NCBI RefSeq assembly: GCF_900109045.1
Contig: NZ_FNYL01000020.1
Span: 79,315-143,314 of the forward strand
Reading direction: 5' to 3'
From: Dyadobacter sp. SG02
GTDB lineage: Bacteria > Bacteroidota > Bacteroidia > Cytophagales > Spirosomataceae
DNA: 64,000 nt
In this document: positions 50,358-59,338 of the stretch, in pieces
How positions within the stretch are numbered: the stretch's first letter is position 1
Layout: every line of letters begins with the position of its first letter
The notes under the pieces: generated by a model
Seen by the model: the letters and a program-made list of their open reading frames with translations, nothing else
The model's database searches: none
What the model was told of the DNA's origin: nothing
Position numbers and translations under genes: made by a program

Positions 50358-50476
50358 ACTTTTGTTAAAAGCGTTAATCGTTTTGCGTAAGCGGTTAATT
50401 GTTCCCGATGCAGGTTTGGCGACTGCGCATCGGGTTTTTATGGAAAATGATTGGTAATGCTCGAACAGGCGATGCC

Positions 50477-51454
50477 TTAGTAGATGACAACTTTTTTCTC
50501 CCTGATCTCATACCTGAAATTCAGGACGTAGCCGAGATCATCCAGCAAGGCCTTTAATGAAGGGTTCTGAAACTTCCCTTTATACAAATGCGCTCCGGTT
50601 TCGGGATTGCGGATTTCGACCTCCACGCCATACCACCGGCTGATATCCCGGGCAATTTCGCTGAGCGGCTCGTTGTTGAAAACCAGTTTCTGATCCATCC
50701 AGGCACCGGCGATGCCGTTTTGAACTTCGGTCTTTGCCAGTTGCAGGCCACTAGCGAGAACTGCCTGGCCGCGTGTCACTAAAACCGACTGGGAATGGCT
50801 CGAAAAGCGCACTTTTCCCTCGCGCACAAGAAGGCTCGCGGGTTCGCCCGCATAAGCTTTCAAATCGAATGAGGTACCAAGCACGCGGGTCACGTATCCG
50901 GAAAATTGTATTTCAAATGGATGGGTCGTGTCGCGCGCGACTTCGAAAAACGCCTGGCCGCTAAGCTCCACCTTCCGAAGCGTATCATTGAAAAGCGCAG
51001 GATAGCTGAGCTGGCTGGACGCATTCAGCGTGACGGTGCTACCGTCGGGCAAGTAGTGCTTCCGGACCTCTCCCGCGCGGGTGCGAACGGTAATGAGCGT
51101 AGGTTGAAGCGAAGTTTTATGATGCGCTACCGCGTTAACGGCCCTTTTTTGGGTTAAATAATAAAATGCAGCCCCCACCGCCAATACGACCATAGCGGCG
51201 CTCAGATAGGAGAGGAGGCGGTTGCCACCCGGCGTTTCCGGCAGGTCGGGCTCGCTGTCGAACCGGCTATTTTCACCGATCTGATGGTCGAGCCGGGTCC
51301 AGATTTCGAAGCCGGCGATCGGTTCATTTTCGGAGGGCCTGTCGTCGTGCGCTTCGAATTCGGCACTTTCGAGCCATTGCCGTACTGCCGCTTGTTCGGC
51401 GGGTGTACACAGGCCCTGGTGGTATTTCCGAAGCAATTCGGGATTGATTTCCAT
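50477..51454 (-). CDS. FecR-type anti-sigma/signal-transfer protein
   Basis: 325 residues. N-terminal cytoplasmic anti-sigma part, one membrane helix around LLSYLSAAMVVLAVGAAFYYL, then the periplasmic FecR domain (TVRTRAGEVRKHYLPDGSTVTLNASSQLSYP, GQAFFEVARDTTHPFEI, YVTRVLGTSFDLKAY) and the C-terminal DUF4974 end (EPLSEIARDISRWYGVEVEI). It passes the receptor's signal to the ECF sigma factor. The order sigma, FecR, receptor on the minus strand is complete here. Confidence 0.93.
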   Translation of the reverse strand: MEINPELLRKYHQGLCTPAEQAAVRQWLESAEFEAHDDRPSENEPIAGFEIWTRLDHQIGENSRFDSEPDLPETPGGNRLLSYLSAAMVVLAVGAAFYYLTQKRAVNAVAHHKTSLQPTLITVRTRAGEVRKHYLPDGSTVTLNASSQLSYPALFNDTLRKVELSGQAFFEVARDTTHPFEIQFSGYVTRVLGTSFDLKAYAGEPASLLVREGKVRFSSHSQSVLVTRGQAVLASGLQLAKTEVQNGIAGAWMDQKLVFNNEPLSEIARDISRWYGVEVEIRNPETGAHLYKGKFQNPSLKALLDDLGYVLNFRYEIREKKVVIY

Positions 51455-51505
51455 GAATTCAGTGAATGCTTTTCACTGAGGTAGTCGTTGGGAGAAGGGG
51501 TTACC

Positions 51506-52054
51506 CTAAGTCCGGTTGGAAAAATGTTCGGAATATTCGGGGAGATTCTCGCGGATGTGGCGGAGCGCGCGGGTAATGTGGTACTCCACGGCTTTGGGGG
51601 ATATTTGCAATGAAGAAGCTATCTCCTTGTTACTGAGCCCATTCTCGCGGCTCAGTTCGTACACTTTCCTGCATTGGCCCGGTAGAAAGCGAACCAGCTC
51701 ATTGATTTTATGCACTAATGCATTGAAATACACCTGGTTCTCTGTCAGGTTTTCGGAGTGTGTCGTTTCGGTGGCCGTTTCGTGTGGGGCCGTGTGGGCC
51801 TGCTGGCGGTAGTGATCGAATACCTTGTACTTGGCAGCGCGGATGAGGTAATTTTCCTCCTGCCCGAGTATCGCGAGTGAATGCCTTCTTTCCCAGAGCG
51901 CGAAGAAAATCTCCTGGGTCACCTCCTTGGCCTGTTCCTCGTCGCGGAGGTGCGAGAGGCAATAGCGATAAATCCGCTGCCAGAACCGCTCGTAAAGGTT
52001 GCAAAAGTATTCCCGCAAAGGCCGCTCATCGTCCGGAAGGGAAAGATGATTCAT
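51506..52054 (-). CDS. ECF RNA polymerase sigma factor (FecI-like)
   Basis: 182 residues. Region 2 (FCNLYERFWQRIYRYCLSHLRDEEQAKEVTQEIFFALWERRHSL) and region 4 (KVYELSRENGLSNKEIASSLQISPKAVEYHITRALRHI) are standard for the Bacteroidota ECF family. It leads the FecR and TonB-receptor genes 50 and 120 bp downstream and should transcribe them on receptor signalling. It ends before the hybrid regulator gene on the same strand. Confidence 0.93.
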   Translation of the reverse strand: MNHLSLPDDERPLREYFCNLYERFWQRIYRYCLSHLRDEEQAKEVTQEIFFALWERRHSLAILGQEENYLIRAAKYKVFDHYRQQAHTAPHETATETTHSENLTENQVYFNALVHKINELVRFLPGQCRKVYELSRENGLSNKEIASSLQISPKAVEYHITRALRHIRENLPEYSEHFSNRT

Positions 52055-52112
52055 TTGATCACTATTTAGACTTAATTCAAATAATGCGCAAATGTATCAC
52101 AAATCGGACAAC

Positions 52113-55100
52113 TTACAACGCATTCACGTAGCCGGAAGGGCTTACACCGAATTGTTTCTGAAAATCGCGTGAAAAGTTGGTAGGCACGCTGTAACCGACC
52201 ATATCCGCCACTTCGTTGATCTTATAGTTTTTCTCCGCCAGCAGTTCCGCCGCTTTTTTGAGGCGTGAAAGGTTGATCAGTTCGTTTGGCGTCATGTCCG
52301 AAATGCCTTTGATTTTCCGGTACAAGGTCGGCCGGCTCATATTCATTTTGGATGAAAGCATATCGACGTCCAGGTCGCTGTCGGCGATGTGGGCGGTGAT
52401 AATGGCGTTGAGCTGTTCGAGGAAATCCTTGTCGGCGCGCGAGAATGCAATGCCCTTGATGTGCGTCAGCGGCGAGCGTGCGAAATAGTCTTTGATAATG
52501 TCCCGGTTTTGGAGCAGGTTGCTGATCTGCGCAGACAAATGGTCGAGCGAGAACGGCTTCTCGATGTAAGCATCCGCACCCACTTCCAACCCTTCGATTT
52601 TGGAGCTGATCGAGTTTTTGGCCGTGAGCAAAATGATCGGAATGTGGCTGAAACGGATATCGTTCTTCATTTCCCGGCACAATGCAATGCCGTCCATCAC
52701 GGGCATCATGATATCGCTGATCACCAAATGGATATTCTCTTCCTGCAACAGATCGATAGCCTGCCGCCCGTCGCCCGCCCTGAAAATGTTGTATTCCAGG
52801 CTCAGTTCGCGGCCGAGGTAGCCCAGGATTTCGGTATTGTCTTCTACGAGCAACACATTGGGTTTGTTGGGGTTAGCTTCTTCCGATAGGTTCGGTTCGC
52901 TGGTGCCCGCCGTTTCGTCGCTTTCTTTATTCAAATCCAGCTCGTAATCCTGGTGAATAGGGATGGAAAGCAGGAATGTATTCTGGTCGAGCTCGGAGCG
53001 TTTCAGTTCGAGCGTGCCCTTGTGCAGCTCCGCGAGCGAGCGCGCGAGCGGGAGGCCGATGCCCGTTCCCGGCTCTTTGCTGTTGCCCTCGGCGCGGTAG
53101 AATGGTTCGAATATGCGGTCGCGGTCGTCGTAGCCGATCATCGGGCCGTCGTTGGTGAACTCGATATGGAACAGCAGGTCGTCGCTGTTGAACGGCGAAA
53201 GCTTCACTTTGACGCTGCTTTCGGCATATTTAATGGCGTTGTTCACGAGGTTGCTCACGATTTTTTTGCAAGCTTCCTCGTCCACGAATGCCTGCAAGGT
53301 AATGCGCGGGAGTTCAAGTTTGTATTGCAGTTGCTTCTGCTCGGCGGCCGGACGGAAGGTGCCGAAAACGTCGCTCAGCAGGTCGTTAATGTCGGTTTTG
53401 GTGAAATTAAGGCTGTAATTATTGGCCTCGGCTTTTCGGAAGTCGAGCAGCTGGTTGGTAAGGTCTATCAGTCGGGAGGTGTTTTTATCAATCATATTCA
53501 AACTCTCAATCATTTCCGGGTCCGACTTCCTGCTGGCCAGCAGCTTGTCGAGCGGCATTTTGATCAGCGTCAACGGCGTGCGGATCTCGTGCGCTACATT
53601 GGTAAAGAAGTCGATCTTGGCATTATAAATCTCCCGCTCTTTCCCCATTTCGATCGTCTCGATCTGTCGCCGGTTCTTCTCATGGAGGGCGAGAAAATAG
53701 TAACGAAAAATTACGACAATAATACTCACCACCAGCACCACATAAAATAAGTAGGCCCAGCCGGTAGCCCAGAAAGGCGGCAGGATGGTAATGCGCAGCC
53801 TGGTCTCGCGCTTATTCCAGAGGCCGTCGTTGTTGGCCCCGCGGATTTTCAGGGTGTAATCTCCGGGCGGGAGCTTCGAAAAATGGATGCGCCGGTTGCC
53901 ATGAAACGGCACCCATTCTTTGGAAAGGCCTTCGAGCTGGTACTGATAAGTGTTCTGCCCGGGAATAACATAGCTCAGCACAGCCACATCGAAACTCAGG
54001 CTCGAACTTTGATAGGGCAGGGTCAGCTCGTCGGCGTAAATGATCGACCGTTTCAGCGGCGCGTCCGGCTGCCGAATATCCACATCGCGGTTATTGACCT
54101 GTAACCGTGTAATGTAAACCGGCGGAACAAATGCATTCCGCAGCAGTTCCGCAGGTTTGAAACCGACCATACCGGCCACAGTACCGAAATACAGCGTGCC
54201 GTCCGGGTCCTTGAACGACGAGTTATAATTGAACTGATCGGTAGGAAGGCCGTTACCCATGTGAAAATTGGTGAAACGGCCGGTACGGCCGTCGAGCCTG
54301 GCGAGCCCGCGCGAGGTAGTAATCCAGAAGTTGCCCGCGTTGTCCTCCAAAATGCGGAATACCTGATTATCGGGCAGGCCGTCGGTTTTGCGGTAGTTAC
54401 GGAATTGGCCGGTTTCGGGGCTGTACCGCGAAAGTCCGTGCTCGGTGCAAAGCCAGATACTCCTGTCGGAGCTTTGGTAAATGCTGTTGACGTAGTTGTC
54501 GAGCAACCCGCCGGGTCGATCGGCGCTGTACCGCAAATATCCTTTTTTCCCGGTTTGAGGGTTGAAATAATATAGCCCGCCTCCGTAGCTGGCCGCCCAG
54601 ATCGTGCCTTCCGCATCTTCGTGAATGCTTTGCATCTGAACATTGAAGAAAGGGAGACGCGTAAAATCGTCGGTAGCGCGGTTGTACTGGCAGAGGCCCG
54701 CCCACGTACCCACGAGAATATCGCCGGAGCGGGTTTTGTAGATGGTCACAATAAAATTACTGCTCAGCGAGCGTGGGCTCGACGTCAGGTTATAATGCCT
54801 GATGACCTTTTCAGTACGCAGGTCAATCACATCGAGCCCGTGCTCGTAGGTGCCCACCCAAAGCTCGTTGCCGTCGACGACCATCCCGTGAAGGTTGCGG
54901 TAGGAAATGCTGCCGGGCCGCCCGTCGGGCAGAAAGGCCTTGAACTGGCCTGTACGGATGTCGAGCCGGTTCAATCCTGCATCCTCGGTACCGATCCACA
55001 AATGCCCGTATTGATCCTTCGTAATCTCGTGCACAATACTGCCGCTGATGCTGTTGCCGGGTTTCGGGAAGAACTTGCGGAAGTTGTTGAACTGCGTCGA

Positions 55101-56075
55101 ATAATAGTTGATACCACCAAATTGTGTCGTGATCCAGATGCCGCCCTCGCGGTCGCGCAGGATGGAGTTGACGATATTGTCGGTTATGGAGTAGTGATTA
55201 AATTGTTCTCTTACAATGTGTTGAGACCGGTTCTCGACCAGGTCGAGAATGTAGAGCCCCGATTCGGTACCTAGCCAGAACTCGCGGTCGCTTCGCTGAA
55301 ATATGGTGTGTACCTGGATGTCTTCACCGGGCAAACCGGCGGCAGTGAGATTGCGGACCTGTTTTTTGACAAAATTCAATAACAAAACCTTCTTCATCGA
55401 GCCGATCAGCAGCGACGAATCGCCTACCGCGTGCAGGGTAGTGGAACCGTAAATGTCCCTGATCCCTGAGATTTCTTTCAGATCGAATGCCTCGAAACGG
55501 CCGGTATCCTGGTGATATTGGCGCACGATGCCATTGTTGCAGGCCACCCAAACGGCCCCTGCCGGCGAAATGTGCAGGGAAACAGGCTGGTCGCTTCCAA
55601 GGTTAATGCGCGCCGCGCGCCCGGTGCGGACGTGGTAGCGGTACAAGGTGCGATCGGAGATGATCCAGATATTGCCGTTGCGGTCGCCGCGGATTTCGAG
55701 CACCTCGCCGGCGGGGATCAGCCGGAACGCGTCGAAGCGGTCGGCGACGGGGTCGTAGCGGTACACGCCCTTGTGCGTACCGATCCAGAGCTTCTCGGAA
55801 GCATCTTCGTATAATGCAAAAATAGAGTTGCTGCCGATACTGAGCGAATCGCCTGCAATGTTCTGAAAAACGCGGAAATTATGCCCGTCGAAGCGGTTCA
55901 GGCCGTTACGGCTCGCAAACCACATGAACCCTTTTTTATCCTGCACCATCTTACCCACGGCATTTCCGGAGAGGCCGTCGGAAACCTGGTAGTTCCTGAA
56001 ATAGAATGGGATATCCTGCGCGAGCGCCTGCGCGGCGGTCAGGAAGAAAAGCAGGACGGAAACAAGTATTCTCAC
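52113..56075 (-). CDS. Hybrid two-component system regulator (HTCS)
   Basis: 1320 residues. No ATG exists at the start: it is opened by GTG at 56075 or TTG at 56078, both right before the signal peptide (ILVSVLLFFLTAAQALAQ). Order: two seven-bladed sensor propellers, about residues 25-680, with repeated IGTHKGVYRYD-like blades; Y_Y_Y domain (SSSLSFDVAVLSYVIPGQNTYQYQLEGLSKEW); a membrane helix (AYLFYVVLVVSIIVVIFRYYF); HisKA (FFTNVAHEIRTPLTLI) and HATPase; a receiver with the phospho-Asp in LVISDIMMPVMDG; and an AraC-type HTH (MSRPTLYRKIKGISDMTPNELINLSRLKKAAELL). It senses a glycan in the periplasm and activates its own locus, here the divergent SusCD 2. Confidence 0.95.
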   Translation of the reverse strand: MRILVSVLLFFLTAAQALAQDIPFYFRNYQVSDGLSGNAVGKMVQDKKGFMWFASRNGLNRFDGHNFRVFQNIAGDSLSIGSNSIFALYEDASEKLWIGTHKGVYRYDPVADRFDAFRLIPAGEVLEIRGDRNGNIWIISDRTLYRYHVRTGRAARINLGSDQPVSLHISPAGAVWVACNNGIVRQYHQDTGRFEAFDLKEISGIRDIYGSTTLHAVGDSSLLIGSMKKVLLLNFVKKQVRNLTAAGLPGEDIQVHTIFQRSDREFWLGTESGLYILDLVENRSQHIVREQFNHYSITDNIVNSILRDREGGIWITTQFGGINYYSTQFNNFRKFFPKPGNSISGSIVHEITKDQYGHLWIGTEDAGLNRLDIRTGQFKAFLPDGRPGSISYRNLHGMVVDGNELWVGTYEHGLDVIDLRTEKVIRHYNLTSSPRSLSSNFIVTIYKTRSGDILVGTWAGLCQYNRATDDFTRLPFFNVQMQSIHEDAEGTIWAASYGGGLYYFNPQTGKKGYLRYSADRPGGLLDNYVNSIYQSSDRSIWLCTEHGLSRYSPETGQFRNYRKTDGLPDNQVFRILEDNAGNFWITTSRGLARLDGRTGRFTNFHMGNGLPTDQFNYNSSFKDPDGTLYFGTVAGMVGFKPAELLRNAFVPPVYITRLQVNNRDVDIRQPDAPLKRSIIYADELTLPYQSSSLSFDVAVLSYVIPGQNTYQYQLEGLSKEWVPFHGNRRIHFSKLPPGDYTLKIRGANNDGLWNKRETRLRITILPPFWATGWAYLFYVVLVVSIIVVIFRYYFLALHEKNRRQIETIEMGKEREIYNAKIDFFTNVAHEIRTPLTLIKMPLDKLLASRKSDPEMIESLNMIDKNTSRLIDLTNQLLDFRKAEANNYSLNFTKTDINDLLSDVFGTFRPAAEQKQLQYKLELPRITLQAFVDEEACKKIVSNLVNNAIKYAESSVKVKLSPFNSDDLLFHIEFTNDGPMIGYDDRDRIFEPFYRAEGNSKEPGTGIGLPLARSLAELHKGTLELKRSELDQNTFLLSIPIHQDYELDLNKESDETAGTSEPNLSEEANPNKPNVLLVEDNTEILGYLGRELSLEYNIFRAGDGRQAIDLLQEENIHLVISDIMMPVMDGIALCREMKNDIRFSHIPIILLTAKNSISSKIEGLEVGADAYIEKPFSLDHLSAQISNLLQNRDIIKDYFARSPLTHIKGIAFSRADKDFLEQLNAIITAHIADSDLDVDMLSSKMNMSRPTLYRKIKGISDMTPNELINLSRLKKAAELLAEKNYKINEVADMVGYSVPTNFSRDFQKQFGVSPSGYVNAL

Positions 56076-56166
56076 CAATTTAAACTACATATAAAACACA
56101 CGACCCGGAATAATCAGCATGTAAAGATATCCACTAAAATCTTAGTTAAATCATAAAAACCAGGGG

Positions 56167-56194
56167 TGAGACATTTTGATTCAAAATTGAGACA
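56167..56194. promoter_or_regulatory. Direct-repeat operator candidate of the hybrid regulator
   Basis: Two exact TGAGACA copies at 56167-56173 and 56188-56194, 21 bp apart, which is two helical turns and the usual spacing of AraC-type half-sites. They enclose the palindrome ATTTTGATTCAAAAT. They lie between the divergent HTCS and SusC starts, 113 bp before SusC. Binding is inferred from position and spacing. Confidence 0.5.
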
Positions 56195-56306
56195 AAACGA
56201 TCATCCCGTTACCCGCTAAACCCGGAACTTCGCGGCAGTCTTAATTAATCCAATATTATAATTAAAAAGTAACAACGCTGCGGAGCTTTTCACCTAACAA
56301 TCCTTG

Positions 56307-59300
56307 ATGAAAATGAAATTATACAAATCGACCGGCCGGGGCAGACGCTTTCTGCCGGCAGGACATACCCTTGCGCGGGCAACCGCCTGGCTGGGCTGTC
56401 TGCTGCTGATACTTTCGGCCTTGCAAGCCAGCGCCCAGAACACCGTACAAATTTCCGGTAAAATTTTGGATTCCAAGGACGTATTGCCCGGGGTAGCCAT
56501 TTTGGAAAAAGGAACCAACAACGGTACCGTCTCGCAGGTCGACGGTACGTTCAAGCTGGAAGTGAGCACCGCCAACGCCACGCTGGTTATCTCAAATGTA
56601 GGCTATGTAACGCAGGAAATCGCGCTCGCGGGTAAAACGCAGATCGAGGTGAACCTGGCGGAAGACCAGAAGCAATTGAACGAAGTAGTCGTGATCGGTT
56701 ATGGTTCTCTGAATAAAAAGGAGGTTTCCAGCGCCATTACGCACCTTTCGGGCAAAGACCTGCTTCGCGTGGGTGGTAATAACCCGCTGATGGCCATTCA
56801 GGGCAAGGTTGCGGGTCTTTCGGTGACCAACACGGCCGCGGCCGACCCGAACTCGTCGCCCAACATCCAGTTGCGCGGGGCGTCTTCGCGGAGTGCCGGT
56901 CTGGGGCCATTGTTTGTCATCAACGGCGTGCCCGGTGGTAATATCGACAACATCAACCAGAACGAAATCGAGTCGATCGACGTCCTGAAAGGCGGTGCGG
57001 CATCGGCGATTTACGGTACGCGCGGAAGTAATGGGGTGATCGTGATCACGACCAAAAAAGGCTCGGAAAACTCGCGTATATTCTATGACGGTTATACCAC
57101 TTTCGACTGGGCTACCAACCAGCTGGAAGTACTTTCGAAAGACGATTTCCTTGCCCACAAGCGTGGCGTCGACTTCGGCGGTAACACCAACTGGATGAAC
57201 GAAGTGAAACGCAACCCGTCGTTCTCGCACAAGCATACCCTCCAATTCTCCGGCGGTAATGGCAAAACCAACTATTTCACCTCGCTCGACTACCGCGACG
57301 CGAACGGCCTGGACCTTCGTTCGGCCAAGCGCGAATACGGTGGCAGGATCAATATCAACCACAAGACGGCCAATAACCTCGTCGAACTGACCTTCACCGC
57401 TGCGCCCCGCTATACCAAAACGAGCGACGCCGATTACAGCGGTTTCAACTACGCACTGACCCTGAACCCGACGCTCAACGTACGCGACTCGACTGGTAAA
57501 TATGCTTATCTGACATCCGGATTTTTTGCAAACAACCCGGTTGAGGTCGCTAAGAGCGTAAAGGCCGATCGCGAGTACAAGCTGCTGGATATGAATGGTT
57601 CAGCGAAAATCAATATTCTTGAAAACCTGAATACCGTGGTGACGATCGGGGAGGTGAACTCTTCGATGAGAAGGTTTTTGTTTACGCCTTCGACGCTTAC
57701 GACCGTCATCAACGGCAGCAAACGCAACACGGGCGAACAGATCCTGGAAGAAAACGACCAGAAAAGTTTCGAGTGGATCGGTAACTATTACCTGGATCTG
57801 AACAAGCATTCGATCAAGCTGTTGGGCGGGTATTCTTTCCAGTACTTCACGTCGTCGGGTTTCAATGCGAAAAACGAGAATTTTCCCTCCAATGTGTTGA
57901 CCTATAATAACCTGGGCAGTGGTTTGTGGAACTTGCAGCAGGGGATCAATAATGTAGGTTCTTACAAAAACTCCTCCAAACTGATCGCATTCTTCGGCCG
58001 CTTGAACTACGATTTCGACCAGAAATACTACCTGTCGGCCAGCTTGCGCCGCGAGGGTTCTTCGAAGTTTGGATTTTCCAACAAATGGGGTTACTTCCCG
58101 GCTGCTTCTGTCGCATGGCGTGCCACGCAGGAGGGTTTCCTGAAAGATATTCCCTGGCTGAACGAACTGAAAGTGCGTGCGGATTACGGCGAAACGGGTA
58201 ACCAGGATTTTGGTAACTATCTTTCGCTCGATACTTACGGCGGGTACGGTTACTACCTTTATAATGGCATCAACTACCAGGTTTGGGGCCCGAGCCAGAA
58301 TACCAACTACGATTTGCGCTGGGAAAAAGCGGCCAACTTCAATGCCGGTCTGGATTTCGAACTCTTCGGAAGCAAGGTTTCAGGTAGCTTGAACTACTAC
58401 ATCCGCACCAACCGCGACTTGCTGGGTAATTATAATGTATCCAACCCGCCAAACATCCAGGGACAGACCTTCGCGAACGTGGGTACGATGCGTAACACCG
58501 GTATCGAGTTGCAGGTGAATGCTTCGGTGCTCAAAAAAGGAAATTTCTCTTACGACCTGGGTTTTACAGGCGCTTATAATAACAACAAGTTCGTGTCCTT
58601 CTCGAACGCGCTGTTCCGTGGCCAGAAGTACGTGGATGTCGTAGGAATGCCCGCACCGGGTAGTCCTGGTACATTGCAGCGCTTGCAGGAAGATACCCGC
58701 ATTGGTAGCTTCTACGCACTCAAATCGGCGGGTGTAAATGAGCAAGGTGCATTGCTGGTGTACAACAAGAAAGGCGAGGTGATCCCGGGCAACCAGGCGA
58801 CAAACGATGACAAGCAGTTTGTAGGAAACGGTCTGCCGAAGTTTACAATGGGTCTTTCCAATAATTTTAAATACAAGAAATGGGACCTGAGCGTGTTCCT
58901 GCGCGGTTCGTTCGGCTATAAACTGTTCAATACCTACGCATTTTACCTGGGTACACCTGCGACGCAGGAGAATGCCAATGTGCTGAAATCGGCTTACGAT
59001 GGCAGCAAATATTCGAAATTGACGAGCGCTACGACCTATTCGACGCTGTCGGATTACTTCCTCGAACCGGGCGGATTTTTGAAAGTGGATAACGTGACTT
59101 TGAGCTATACTCAGCCGGTACAGACGAAATTCCTGCAATCGGTGCGGATTTATGCGACTACCCGCAACCTGGCCACTTTCACGAAGTTTACCGGCGGCGA
59201 TCCCGACCTGATCAATGTGAACGGCCTTTACCCGGGCGTGAACAAAAACGGCGACAACAACGGCACACTCGATTACTACCCGTCGACCACCCAGCTATTG

Positions 59301-59324
59301 CTCGGCGTTCAGCTCACCTTCTAA
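56307..59324 (+). CDS. SusC/RagA TonB-linked outer membrane receptor 2
   Basis: 1005 residues from the ATG at 56307. Signal (WLGCLLLILSALQASAQ), carboxypeptidase-like domain (ISGKILDSKDVLPGVAILEKGTNNGTVSQVDG), plug (GYGSLNKKEVSSAITHLSG, IQLRGASSRSAGLGPLFVINGVPGG) and barrel ending in TTQLLLGVQLTF. It takes up an oligosaccharide with its SusD partner 14 bp downstream. The hybrid regulator is divergent, and no glycosidase lies nearby, so only import and sensing are encoded here. Confidence 0.96.
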   Translation: MKMKLYKSTGRGRRFLPAGHTLARATAWLGCLLLILSALQASAQNTVQISGKILDSKDVLPGVAILEKGTNNGTVSQVDGTFKLEVSTANATLVISNVGYVTQEIALAGKTQIEVNLAEDQKQLNEVVVIGYGSLNKKEVSSAITHLSGKDLLRVGGNNPLMAIQGKVAGLSVTNTAAADPNSSPNIQLRGASSRSAGLGPLFVINGVPGGNIDNINQNEIESIDVLKGGAASAIYGTRGSNGVIVITTKKGSENSRIFYDGYTTFDWATNQLEVLSKDDFLAHKRGVDFGGNTNWMNEVKRNPSFSHKHTLQFSGGNGKTNYFTSLDYRDANGLDLRSAKREYGGRININHKTANNLVELTFTAAPRYTKTSDADYSGFNYALTLNPTLNVRDSTGKYAYLTSGFFANNPVEVAKSVKADREYKLLDMNGSAKINILENLNTVVTIGEVNSSMRRFLFTPSTLTTVINGSKRNTGEQILEENDQKSFEWIGNYYLDLNKHSIKLLGGYSFQYFTSSGFNAKNENFPSNVLTYNNLGSGLWNLQQGINNVGSYKNSSKLIAFFGRLNYDFDQKYYLSASLRREGSSKFGFSNKWGYFPAASVAWRATQEGFLKDIPWLNELKVRADYGETGNQDFGNYLSLDTYGGYGYYLYNGINYQVWGPSQNTNYDLRWEKAANFNAGLDFELFGSKVSGSLNYYIRTNRDLLGNYNVSNPPNIQGQTFANVGTMRNTGIELQVNASVLKKGNFSYDLGFTGAYNNNKFVSFSNALFRGQKYVDVVGMPAPGSPGTLQRLQEDTRIGSFYALKSAGVNEQGALLVYNKKGEVIPGNQATNDDKQFVGNGLPKFTMGLSNNFKYKKWDLSVFLRGSFGYKLFNTYAFYLGTPATQENANVLKSAYDGSKYSKLTSATTYSTLSDYFLEPGGFLKVDNVTLSYTQPVQTKFLQSVRIYATTRNLATFTKFTGGDPDLINVNGLYPGVNKNGDNNGTLDYYPSTTQLLLGVQLTF

Positions 59325-59338
59325 TTATTTGAAATACA

